From positions 1 to 64,000 of the forward strand of contig NMRA01000293.1 in the NCBI GenBank assembly GCA_002633005.1: 64,000 bases of DNA. The letters run 5' to 3'. Each line of letters begins with the position of its first letter. The stretch's first letter is position 1. The DNA is from Phoronis australis. Lineage: Eukaryota > Phoronida > Phoronidae. Shown in pieces: positions 34,585 through 45,884 of the stretch. Both the position numbers and the translations under genes were made by a program. Under the pieces are notes generated by a model. The model was given only the letters and a program-made list of their open reading frames with translations. It did not search any database and was not told the origin of the DNA.

Positions 34585-36560
34585 CAGAAGGCATACACAC
34601 AAATTGAGAACTGTCGGGCATCCCGGCGGCCCGAGAACCTCGACGAGGATTTGGGCGGATCTTGGACTCAAACAACTTTCAGACTTGTTAACGCGAATTT
34701 AGTGCACTGCACTGCTGACTTCTAGTGTTGCTTGACTGCCGTGAGTAGTACGGTAGTTTCACTGAGGGTTGCAACTTTTTTTGTTTTTGAAAAATCCAAA
34801 TCCTTGTTTACGACCGCCAATATTAAGTTCCAGGACCTTGAAACGGTCGGTAAATATTCATACAATCCCATAAAATCAGCGGGTTTGGTCACGGTTGTCA
34901 ACCGCGGCATATCTCAAGTTGTTGCAGTGAAAATCACGTTTGCTTTTACTGGGCAATTGGAAATTCTCGAGGCTCACTGAAATTTTCACTTCGCTGTCCA
35001 TGCAGCTTCTGTTAATGTTTTTTTCCTGTTGTTTTTTTTCCAAAAGATGCTGCCGTGCCAACTTTGTTTCCCGTCGGTTAGATCGAACTTGTGCCCAACT
35101 CCTTTTAAGAGTTGAGCACAAAAGCGTGACATCGGGCTGACTTAGTACAGTGGAGTTAAAACTTCAGTGTTGTCGAATGTCTTGTACTGAAAGCTCACAG
35201 TTTACAATGCAGAATCTAATTGATTGCAAACGAGGTTGATCTTCAAGTGCACCAATATGTACACTGAGATAGGCCCTACTCCACCACAAAGACGCAATGT
35301 CAACAACCGCGCCTACTTCGGCTCGTTGAGTGTATTTGCAGTGTGCCCACGACTGGCGCGTTAAATATAGGTCATCAGTGGTTATTCGCGCTCTCTTACC
35401 ACTTGCTCTGCTGTTTCAGGATCACCCCAAATTGTGTGCGTTCAACCCAGAGACATTTGATTAACAGGTAATTTTTTTCAGTAAGTTTAGTGCAGATCAC
35501 CAACAATGAATTTTCACTTCCAATGCTTAAAGAAATGATTTGAAGATTTTCACACATGTATATAGCCTAGTTTGATAGTTTTCCCAGTCGGGTCATCCAT
35601 CGAGGTCAGACCATTCTTATAAGTATGTTCATGTTCGTACACCAAACTCAATGCTAGCATGATTTCCGCCATGAGGGAACCTTTTATTATCTGCCAAATT
35701 TTAGGTATAAGTGATCACACAATGTACTCCTAACGGATTTTCTCCCTCCAAACGAAGGATTCGTGGCAGATGCAGTTGGTTCCCGGCACAGCTTAGCTTG
35801 AAACCTGCATTGGCCGATAGTCATTCAAAGTTTGTTGGTGTGTAGCAGTCACTTTGGTTATTGTAAGACTCTTGTGCATTTCATGTATTGTTTTTTCCAA
35901 ACTGAAATGTGCGCCAATCAGTTCTACACAATGCATTAACGCGCCATCTGATACTACAGCAGTACAATAACACGAGCTGATACCGCGAATACAGACCCGC
36001 GACGCAGAGAGCCACAGCAATACAGACAGCATTTCTTGCGTTTCAAACTCACTAAATATGACTAAATTTTTGTGAAATTTTGGGATTTTGTGAATATAAG
36101 TTGGGTTCATATATGAGTAAACTGTTCAAAACTTGACGTTCCCGCAACGTCAAATTTTTAATAAAGTACGAGCGGTTGAAAGATTATAATTACTCATAAA
36201 TACATGCACCTGGATGACTAAATTATTTATATCGCTTTATAAGTTAGGTTTCATCTTTGGATCCCCTACACACTGAATATCATCCAGTAAAACTTGAAAA
36301 TGACATAATATTTATTCTCAAAACATTTCTTTTCATTTGTAGTCCACAGAAATCTCAGCCATGGCCGATTTCCATATGAGCGTCAGTGTGGCGCTGGTCG
36401 CCGCGGTACTGTTGGGTGAGGTACTCAATGTCTTGTGGTATTCGCACCACAGTCCATGGGGACACCACTGGGACGACAGATACTTTGTCACTTCTATCGT
36501 ATGTGACGTAGGCCTGGCCTTTGTGCTGAGCTTCCTCATGAAGTAAGTGGTAGTATGTAC
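34585..36560. repeat. segmental duplicate, right copy
   Basis: Starts exactly at the end of the N run with CAGAAGGCATACACAC and matches 31966-34050. It has an extra stretch of about 125 bp (35612-35736) that is absent from the left copy. Confidence 0.92.
36361..36542 (+). CDS. DUF1761-like exon 1
   Basis: MADFHMSVSVALVAAVLLGE onward to FVLSFLM and two bases of Lys61. Donor GTAAGT. It contains the first two membrane segments. Intron 36543-38115 holds nothing that I can support. Confidence 0.85.
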
Positions 36561-38311
36561 AGTACGATTGAATTCGGTTAGCAGTTGAGAAAACCATACC
36601 CCACAGTGCGCGCCTTTTAAAATAAATGTGGGACCGGTATGAGCAGAAAACGAAAAATTCGAGACTGTATTTCAAATGGGACAAAGTACCCACGAATGAC
36701 TAGTGTAAGAACTATTTTAACTGCACTAGTGGATGATCTGGGGGACTAAAGTTTATTTCTCTGAGAAGCGCCGGGTAGCATCAGTCTCTTTGTGCGTTAA
36801 GATGGGTGCGCGTGCATTGTGAACTTTGGCTCTACTCGCAATAAAATGAACATTGCCCATTTTTGCCACAAAACGCGTTCAAATGTGAACGCTACGTTTT
36901 GTTTTAATTTGCACGGGAAACCATTATTAAGCATTTTTTTCACTAACAGCAATTTAATCAAACTCGTAGTTAAATCAGCACTGAGATTTTCGCTGGTAAT
37001 TCTCTTGATGCTAATTTTTTTAGTAGACCTTTTTAACTGATTATTTCGTCTTAAGAATAATGTTGCCAGTAAATCGAAAACATTATATGCAGGTAGTCTT
37101 CAGTAATGTGGGAAAGAGAAGTACGAAATTTCACAATATCTGATCAAGCATTATAAAAGGCACCAAAAGATATATGATTAAATATCAGCTGGCAACATAT
37201 TGCATTTCCTGAGCATCCCAGTCGTCAGCGAAAAACGTCACTATGACGACAAAAAGAAAATACACGTACATGTCGGTTGTGTCGGAATACCCACAGCTAT
37301 ATGACTAGTTTGAGTGTTCGGCAGAAGGCATGCACTGGCAAACAGTTATTTGCAAAGAGTGACTAACAACACACACAGTGTATTATGTTTGCAAACAAAA
37401 TGTTTCTTAGTGTAGATTAGCTTAGAATACCACGTGGTCACTGATATTATTCGATTCTATAAAATCAGCATTTATGGAAAACTTCCGGTACAGCTTGCAA
37501 TACCTTCCCCTGCGGTCGGTTTTGTTGGTGATGCACGTATTGTTTGATCAATGCTCAAAAGGTTTCTTTAAATAAGAAAGTAATTATGAGAAAACCGAGT
37601 TAACAGCTAGATATCTCGTCTGTGAGAGTTCTCCGATATCTTAGCTCTTGTTCATTTACTTGTTTTTATGTACAGTAGCCTGAGAAGCCGGGTGGATTTT
37701 TGCACAGAAAGAGCCTTTTCGGAATGCTAACCCTCCCACTGCGATACTATTGTGGTTAATGTGAAATAAATAGCTTCAAATGTTCGAGTTGAAATAAATG
37801 GAGATACGAAATCAGTCCCTAAGCATTGCTACATGTACCTTTTTCGCAGTTCAACGAAACAGAAATCACGCGACATCGAATATTAACAGAGAGCAGTTTT
37901 TCTTCAAATGAGGAATCCATCTACGTGTGTGTATGTTAGTGCTAAGGCTTGCAAGTCCAGGAATAAACTATAGCAAAGAGATATGTATTCAAGTCGACTG
38001 TGCTTTGATTTTAAATTTCTTTCCTTTAAAAAATATCCTGATGGGAAGCATAAAGAACTGCGTGAAAACGTACGTGGGAAGCGCACATTACAATGTCTCA
38101 ATGTTTATTTTCCAGGAATTATTGGGGTGTCAGTAAACCAGAAGACGCCGCCTTCTTGTCTGCTTTTCTGACGCTGGTCTTCTTCTGTCTACAAGCGCCA
38201 CACTACGTCCACAACGGGAGATCGTTTTCCTACTTTTTCTTTCATTGCATCCACAAAATGGCGCTCATGTTCGTCATGTCTTTTTCGTTGTACTATTTTA
38301 GAAACTATTAA
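36361..38311 (+). CDS. small membrane protein resembling DUF1761 (2 coding exons, 125 aa)
   Basis: Exons 36361-36542 and 38116-38311, joined in phase (AA|G), sum to 378 nt. The exon with the start begins at 36343 after TTTGTAG, so a 5' UTR exon lies upstream; the start context GCCATGG is strong. Four hydrophobic segments are visible at about residues 7-26, 41-60, 73-91 and 103-121. The first is followed by LWYSHHSPWGHHW, which recalls the LWYSPLLFGKAW-type motif of bacterial DUF1761 proteins. Other fixed-looking residues are Lys61 or Lys69 next to the second helix and FFHCIHKM before the fourth. The function of this family is unknown, and I can only infer an integral membrane location. The last nine codons lie inside a 74-bp unit that is triplicated across the stop. 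Confidence 0.82.
38116..38311 (+). CDS. DUF1761-like exon 2 and stop
   Basis: Acceptor TTTTCCAG. Encodes KNYWGVSKPEDAAFLSAFL, then LQAPHYVHNGRSFSYFFFHC and IHKMALMFVMSFSLYYFRNY, then TAA. The phase fits exon 1 exactly. Confidence 0.85.
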
Positions 38312-38500
38312 ATTTGTAGCTAAAGAACAATGTAAAGTTAGGGTATAGACTAGTTTTTTCGTTGTACTATTTAGAAACTATTAAATTTGTAGCTAAAGAA
38401 CAATGTAAAATTACGGTATAGACTAGTTTTTTCGTTGTACTATTTTAGAAACTATTTAGTTTGTAGCTAAAGAACAATGTAAAGTTGCGATATAGAATAG
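38281..38500 (+). repeat. 74-bp unit triplicated across a stop codon
   Basis: Units start near 38281, 38355 and 38428, each with TTTTTCGTTGTACTATTT, AGAAACTATT, TTTGTAGCTAAAGAACAATG and a GTATAGACTAG-like end. Unit 1 encodes the last residues (FSLYYFRNY) and the stop; units 2 and 3 lie in the presumed 3' UTR. Confidence 0.92.
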
Positions 38501-38905
38501 CTTTTAGCAGCGAATGTGCGCACAACTAATGAAATTTGACCTTGTAATAGTTCAAAGATGTAAAGATCCTTCTTGCTGTCCAAAAATAATCACCGGCGTT
38601 AGATATTAATGTCTTAACGACAACTATTAGGTTAGAGTTTTGAATATGAAGAACTGTCTTCACCAACAGACTCAAGAGACTCTATATAGAGCTTGCTACT
38701 TAATACATTGATCTACATTTTTAAATTTGAACTGTTTACTCTCCACCACGTAAGTGTGGCTTCGTATAACCGTATATGCGTGTATTTAGGCTCTTGCACC
38801 CATATTGGAGAAAATGCGTGTATTTCAATTAGAATCATTAGTGTTTTGCATATCGGGGAATGCGTGCATGCTTCGCATATAGGCCCATGCGGCTGTCAAG
38901 GTTTT

Positions 38906-38917
38906 CGTGTTTGTGTG

Positions 38918-38966
<49 letters not shown>

Positions 38967-38990
38967 GCGTGCGTGTGTGTGTGTGTGTTG
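38906..38990. repeat. GT / GCGT microsatellite
   Basis: Alternating purine-pyrimidine run: (GT)n, then (GCGT)n, then (GT)n, about 85 bp. It is the cause of several Cys/Val or His/Thr-rich chance frames. Confidence 0.97.
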
Positions 38991-39118
38991 TCCTTTATTA
39001 GTGGATGCAAGTCTAAGTTTACCATTTTGCAACGTCTAGTTTCACCCATATAATATTTTATGCCTTCGAAACAATGACAATGAATGTCAGGTAGTAATCA
39101 CTTACAGGGATCATTGAT

Positions 39119-39215
39119 GTTGGGAACCAGTTTTCTCCTCTCAACCACGGTCATCGAACTGGTTCTCAAAATCCCGAACTCCTGTACATGTAAATGACTA
39201 TTGCCGACTATTGAA
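39119..39215 (+). repeat. dispersed short repeat, copy A
   Basis: Contains GAACCAGTTTTCTC, AACTGGTTCTCAAAA and TGTAAATGACTATTGCCGA. Relatives are at 57552-57635 and 61095-61160 in the same orientation. Confidence 0.55.
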
Positions 39216-41822
39216 TTGATTCTAACAATCATCCCAGATTTTTTCTTTTTGATCTCAAATTCTCCTCCCAACTTATGACATCACGAATGGGCGGCAACCA
39301 CACCCCGTTCGTCCTGGAAGAGAAACTGGCGTAGTCGCCGTTTTATTTGGATAGCGGACAAGACTCACCCCACAAAATCATTCATAACGTTCGATCAAAA
39401 AACAAACAAACAAACAAAAATTCACATGCAGAGGAAGTAAAACAACAATGGTCTAAAATCCTGAAAACAGAGGGATATGCATAGATAAATCGACAGTAGC
39501 GCTCGACTGAGGACTTGATTTGAAACCAGTCTACCTCGCAGGGTATGTAGCTGAACTGAATCTGACAACCACAACCAGCAACCTAGATGTAAAATGAATA
39601 GTTTTGGTAATGTTGTAGTAAAAGAATGCATGTAATTCTTTAAAATAAGAGCTGAATGAAAAAGCATCACATCGTTTTCATTGCCACTTTCCGCCCCACA
39701 GATAGCGCGGATGTCAATAGTGCATAGCGTGTCTCACCAATGGAGTCATTGTTAATAACAAGTAGTGCGAACGACCGAGTGTGCAGACGCTGACATCGCT
39801 ACAGCTACACGCAACGCTAAAATAAGATTATTTGAAACTACAATTTTTCACTGCTATACAATTGTTATTTTTCAAACACCAATTTTGTTTCAAATTCTCC
39901 GTATAAATTTTACTTTTTTACTTTTGCCACAAAATGTTTAATACACATTTGATAAACAGTGTGAGGTAGGACTTCTAGAATTCTTATGGTAAGTGGGCCT
40001 CTTCACAAGACAATCATTCAGTGGATCACATCTCGATTTTCTGCAACTTACTTGGTAACAATAACGACGATTAACGTATGCCGCTGCTGGCAAAGATACA
40101 CCGGTATTGAGTGTCCGGGATAAAGCCGCTATTGACTGTTATTCACACTGAATCGTCTGGTAAAACAATAACATATATAAACGAAACACTCATGACTCAG
40201 AGCCTATACACGTATGCCGTTTTAATCGAAGCAGCTAGTGAGATGGATGGTATCATTTTGTTAACAAAAAGGTATGATAAAGTAAGAATTGCGAAGCAAA
40301 TAATAGAAAAAGGTAGGACAAAAGAAGATCTAAATTCTGAATTATATACTTTTTCCACAGATAATCACCTCACATCACAATCAGGATACACCGCTTCAGT
40401 GGCTTCTCAGTGCTGAGAACTTGCCAATTCAACGCACGAATTCGATTTCAAACTCAGGCCCACTCGTCCGCCAACAGTTTACCATTGTCTCTTATGGCAC
40501 TTACCCATGAAGTCATTTACAGCTAAATACTAACACAGAAACAATTTGGCTGATCTCCGTGAAAATATATAATGTTGGAGCACACTAAATTTGTCTTACT
40601 CATGTTCATTGAGACATGTCATGACGTCTAAAATGATCAACATTTGCCAGATTATTGGAGTTTTACCCCTAAATTTCTCATTGTGGTCAATTGCTGTTCC
40701 AATATTTCAATAGTAGGACAGAGATATAATCGGGAATTACGTGAAAAGCTAAGTTGGTCGCCTTAATGATCACGTCGGTCTCAGTGTAGCCCGTTGTAGC
40801 GATATTTTGCTTGAAACTTGTTTTTTAAGCGATTGTTGGTGGGGCTATCTGCTCGCAGATGCAAAAAAAATACATTGACTGAGTACCGCGCGCCGCCGCT
40901 GTCGGTCGCGGAAAGGATAGGATACTCACCCATTTGAAGTGTGGACTCTGAAAAGGTACCCATTAGTGAGGGAGCTTGGAATCCACGAAAAAGACAAAAA
41001 TACGTACCGTGAAGAGGTTTAAGACACACCACCTCTAAACTATACGGGGCCCGAACCCAGTCGTGCTTCATTGACAACCCGGCGCTTCGGCTTTTTAGTG
41101 ATAAGCTGACTCAATATCCAGGCTCAGTTAATCTACGATTTCAGTGGACTTGTTTCTGTTGCTGGAAATTGTCTTTTTGTTGATGGAACGAGTTATAGGC
41201 AAGGTCCACCGACCTAGAGCTGTCAGTAAGACTCGGACAATCCGGACCTACTAGGTACTGGGGCCCTCAGATTTCATTGTTTAGTCTATCTGAGGTAGAG
41301 TATTAGCAGGTTCGAGTTCCAACAGATATAACAGCGCCCTCTATTTATATCTGTTCAAGCAAAATTTCGTCTCGGCCGCAACGATTTCCTTTTTATCGCT
41401 AAGGTGGCGTGAGGTGTGCAGTGTGTTTTGACAGCTCCAGGTAATTTCTTCTTCTTCACCCTTTTTCTGGTTATTTGGAAATTCAAAATATACGAGCAAC
41501 GCCCCCCGCTGTGAACACACAGCTTAAAACCAAAGAAAGTATGTGACAAGTTAGTTGTGTACAGATAAATGGTGAGACCTCGCCCTCGGACTCTGCCCCG
41601 ATTGACTCTCGTCTGTGAACTGAAAGACGTGAAGACTGCAGTTGGGCTCATGACTGGAAGAACCCTGATACTAGACACGTAACCGGCATGTAATTAAATA
41701 TTTACAGACACGCTAGAGAAGGTAGACGCCTCTTGGAACACGAGATTGCCTACATGGTGTCGATCAAAACGTTACTGGCGGTGCCATGGTACAGGTCATG
41801 GCCTGATCCATACACTACAGTA
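39216..41822. other. intergenic, no gene supported
   Basis: A 101-codon frame at 40111-40416 (GTG-started) and a 107-codon frame on the - strand at 41355-41678 show no recognised domain and no convincing splice neighbours. I see no RNA gene. Confidence 0.4.
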
Positions 41823-42473
41823 CACCGCGACGGGCCTAAGGTCGGGCGACGCCCAGGCCAGGAAAATGAAATTCAGAAATATTGTAATCTTATGAATCAA
41901 TTATAAGTATATAGTCTACAGAATGTAACTTTTTGAAAGAGCTTTTTACTAATTTGCCTTTCAACAGAGGACTCCCCGGTCCGAGGCTCCACGGCAGTCA
42001 GGGGCACGACCCTACCTAGCTAACGGGATTCCTCCCCGCAAGTACAGAGAAAGAGACAGAGAGGGCGAGACAGAGGGTGACAGGTTTATTAACATAAGTA
42101 ATATTAGCTCATAATACAGTTTACAGAGTACAATAAAACAATCAAAAGCATGATCTCACAACCCGCAAAGTACTAGGCTACTGTGCGCAAGCCTACTGAC
42201 CGGCGACTGATTTGAAGTAAATCTACTTACTATTCATTTACAAATGTCTAACATAACAATAGCAATTAACTAAAATCGTTACACACGTAGTGAATTTCTT
42301 TTTTTAGGCTTATTTTACAGCCGTGCTTTGCCGTCTTCGTTTGGGAAGAAATTTCACGGGGGAAGAAATTTCACGCCTTAGACGTGAAATAACTTCCCCT
42401 CAATAACGCGCATGCGCAAAAGGGTCAGAGTGGGAAGAAATTTCACGGGGAAGAAATTTCACGCGACACCGGC
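41823..42473. repeat. 651-bp direct repeat, copy 1, ends at an N
   Basis: Identical by eye to 43773-44423 over its whole length. It starts ACACCGCGACGGGCCTAAGG and ends CGCGACACCGGC at the single N of 42474. Near its right end are four direct copies of GGGAAGAAATTTCACG (42343, 42360, 42432 and 42448) and one inverted copy (42383-42398). Confidence 0.95.
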
Positions 42474-42790
42474 NAAAATCGATGGAATATCACTAATTTA
42501 GGGGTCTATAATAGTGCAGTGTTTAAATATACACTCACACACACCCACATATAAATAAAGAGTAGCTCCCTATGCCTTCGTTTTATGAAGAAAAAAACAA
42601 GCGTCAGTTCCAGTCAGAGTAAAATCACATTTCGGGTACGTTGAAGTATTTTCAGTTTCACGTTATAGGCGATTTACAACAGGCCGGTAGGCTGACAATT
42701 TTTCAGCAGGAGATGTCTCGCGCAAAATAAGTATGAAAACGAAATATCCCTGATCAATCAAGAATACAAAGTCAAGCAGTTTTGCAAAAA

Positions 42791-42951
42791 CGTTTAATTA
42801 AAATTAGGATACTGAATTCTCAAGTTTTCGAAAGATACCAAGGCCTTCAATTTCTTTGGTCAAGAAATAACTTTTAATTAAAAATAGGATACTAAATTCT
42901 CAAGTTTTGCGAAAGATACAAAGGCCTTCAATTTCTTTGGTCAAGAAATAA
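42791..42951. repeat. tandem pair of 80-bp units
   Basis: Two adjacent units (42791-42870 and 42871-42951) share AATTAAAATTAGGATACT, ATTCTCAAGTTTT, and AAGGCCTTCAATTTCTTTGG, with a few changes. No gene is seen in the 1.3 kb between the 651-bp repeats. Confidence 0.9.
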
Positions 42952-43772
42952 TTTTCTTCAACATTTTAAGTCTTTGCGAATTCTCAACATTGATAACTTT
43001 GTTTTTTATAAGGTTTGATAGGCACCTTATTTAAATTCACGCAGGATACTCGTTCGTCTTGTTCCCGCATGAAGTAAGTAATTCCTACTACATATATATT
43101 TGCAAGTTCCTTGATATACAACACTATGGAATATAACAGACTTAAAATAGTCTTGTTTATTAAGGATTCATCTCAGGCATTTTAGGAGCGCTATACACGC
43201 GCTCAGGGCGCATTCAAAGATTTTTGATCTGCGAATTCAGTTTCCTTTGCAAGAAAGTGTAAATATTCTACTACAATTTTTACCCATAGTAGCTCTGTAT
43301 GGTACATTTTTCCCACGGCATTTGATTTTGTACAATAATCTTAGAGTTTTTAATACTTTTCCTGATTCTCGCTAATTATTTCGCTTGCTGGAGCTTTCCT
43401 AAACCGATTTTGAAAATTTCCCTTTTTCCGAATCTTATGAACTGAATTTCCTGGAAAAAACAAGGTTTCCAATTTCTGTTTTCTTTTAGTGTACATTTTT
43501 GTAAGACTTTTCTGAAAGATGCGTTTGATGATGTAGGAACGCTATTTCACACAGGACACCTATTTTCCCCGGGATCATCGCCTTCGCGGTCACAGGTGGG
43601 CGTCGATTATTTTAACTTATTACGTACCACAACAAATGATAATGCCTTATTGGGAATATACTCAACCGATTATTTTTACCCATTCGAGTATTTCTGACAT
43701 GTTCTTGAAGGAAATTCAGTACAAGCGAAAAAAAACACTCAAATCGGAGTGAACGACATGAGAGCGTCTTCA

Positions 43773-44423
43773 CACCGCGACGGGCCTAAGGTCGGGCGAC
43801 GCCCAGGCCAGGAAAATGAAATTCAGAAATATTGTAATCTTATGAATCAATTATAAGTATATAGTCTACAGAATGTAACTTTTTGAAAGAGCTTTTTACT
43901 AATTTGCCTTTCAACAGAGGACTCCCCGGTCCGAGGCTCCACGGCAGTCAGGGGCACGACCCTACCTAGCTAACGGGATTCCTCCCCGCAAGTACAGAGA
44001 AAGAGACAGAGAGGGCGAGACAGAGGGTGACAGGTTTATTAACATAAGTAATATTAGCTCATAATACAGTTTACAGAGTACAATAAAACAATCAAAAGCA
44101 TGATCTCACAACCCGCAAAGTACTAGGCTACTGTGCGCAAGCCTACTGACCGGCGACTGATTTGAAGTAAATCTACTTACTATTCATTTACAAATGTCTA
44201 ACATAACAATAGCAATTAACTAAAATCGTTACACACGTAGTGAATTTCTTTTTTTAGGCTTATTTTACAGCCGTGCTTTGCCGTCTTCGTTTGGGAAGAA
44301 ATTTCACGGGGGAAGAAATTTCACGCCTTAGACGTGAAATAACTTCCCCTCAATAACGCGCATGCGCAAAAGGGTCAGAGTGGGAAGAAATTTCACGGGG
44401 AAGAAATTTCACGCGACACCGGC
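43773..44423. repeat. 651-bp direct repeat, copy 2
   Basis: Exact 1950-bp offset copy of 41823-42473. Beyond the point where copy 1 stops at the N, this copy continues with GCCTACCGGTTGCTAATG. It could be a long terminal repeat, a dispersed repeat, or an assembly duplication. Confidence 0.95.
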
Positions 44424-44865
44424 GCCTACCGGTTGCTAATGTATACCGGTTAGTATGCCCTACACTCGATTTTATGAGGTCGGTTGATGAAGGAAATAAG
44501 TTGAAAGTATATGTGGAAAATATCTGCATGTTCCTGACAAATGTTGTGTTACCAAATGCTATTTTATCAATTTGTGGTGATGGTAATCTAGGTTTTTTTA
44601 AAAAAAAAACACGTCAGAATTAAGCATACTACATACTTGTTCTACTCTACTGGCAGTAGATCATGGCCTTCTACTCAAATAAGACATTGGCCTTACAGTG
44701 TTGGTCATTTGTATTCTGGTGTGATCAAAAGCAGCAAAGTCCTATGGTGTGCTTGGAGTGAGTATGCATTAATCCTAACTACAAGTGTCTGATGAAATTT
44801 AGTGGAAACGCGACATGCATGAACACCTCCAATAGCATTATGCTGCATTGCTATACTATAACCAG

Positions 44866-44902
44866 ACAGAGAGAGGGAGGGAGAGAGAGAGGGAGGGAGG
44901 GN
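44866..44902 (+). repeat. purine (GA/GGGA) microsatellite ending in N
   Basis: AGAGAGAGGGAGGGAGAGAG-type run followed by an unresolved base at 44902. 44424-44865 and 44903-45882 hold no gene that I can support; 45461-45497 (GTGGGTGCATTTCAATGCTC) recurs at 52951-52985. Confidence 0.9.
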
Positions 44903-45884
44903 AAGTTCTTACTCCTGGTCCAGTGTTTATATCTAAATTTAAGTTCTCTAGTCAGTCTTCAGCCTCAGTACAGGTCATCCAGTGGTGTCCAATGTAGTTA
45001 ATGTCTTAAGTTTATAAGACACAAATTCCAGCATAGTAACAAATTAGTGTAAACAATCTGCTTAGTGTAGTTAAGGGATAATGTCAGTGTTCTGTAATCA
45101 AAACGAACACAAGCTACTCATGGTTCATTGTAGTAAACTGTAGTAAATAGCTTCTATGGGTCACCCAGTCAACTCTGGGTGGACTATCAGAGTGACAAGA
45201 ACAAACAGTGATTGGTATTATTCTGACCAATTTCCTCACTGTGTGTATCTCACAGGTGGACCATTAGCTAACAAAAGAGTGGGTGGACTAAAAAAACGGG
45301 AGCACCTCTGTGAATTGCGACTTTGCGCTTATTTAGTGGACTTTTGTCCCATTGTCTCCGACTTTTTGTCTCTCAGGGGCGGATCTTTTTGCCCACTTCG
45401 CCAATTGGGGGCTCATTCGAGACCCCCGAGGCCCCCCCCTGGGGTGCGCGCATGTTAATGGTGCATTCGTGGGTGCATTTCAATGCTCCGCTTTGCTCCT
45501 GTTACAAAACACAATTATTTATGCAAGAAAATGAAGTTTATTATTAGATTGTTTTTCACTTAAACGCTATAACGGGCATAATGAGTGTCGGTTGACTCCC
45601 AGATTTTGTGCGCACCCCCGCTGGTCATTAGCTCTATGATGAAGTGACGAGCAGAAGTACTTGGGTGGTATGAAATCTTTAGGTCTATTGGAGCTTAATA
45701 CACAGTGAATCCTAGCAGTATTTTGACATTAGTTTCTAAGTAGCTAGGAACTGCAGTGTAGTCTTCAACATTTTGCACTAATTGTTCCTAGACAAAACGC
45801 ACCCATGCGCCACATGGTGGACAAATGTTGTTCCTGATTAGAATGGTTCAACTGTTTTTCTTTACTTTGTAGATGAGCTTGTTA

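Noticed and set aside
34025-34725. Long open frames of 187-275 codons across the N run
   Set aside because: They consist mostly of N, which cannot contain stops; the real parts are only the edges of the duplicated segment.
38825-39049. Cys/Val- and His/Thr-rich frames
   Set aside because: Translation of the GT/GCGT microsatellite.
40111-40416. 101-codon frame on the + strand
   Set aside because: It relies on a GTG start in AT-rich sequence, has no recognised domain and no paired exons.
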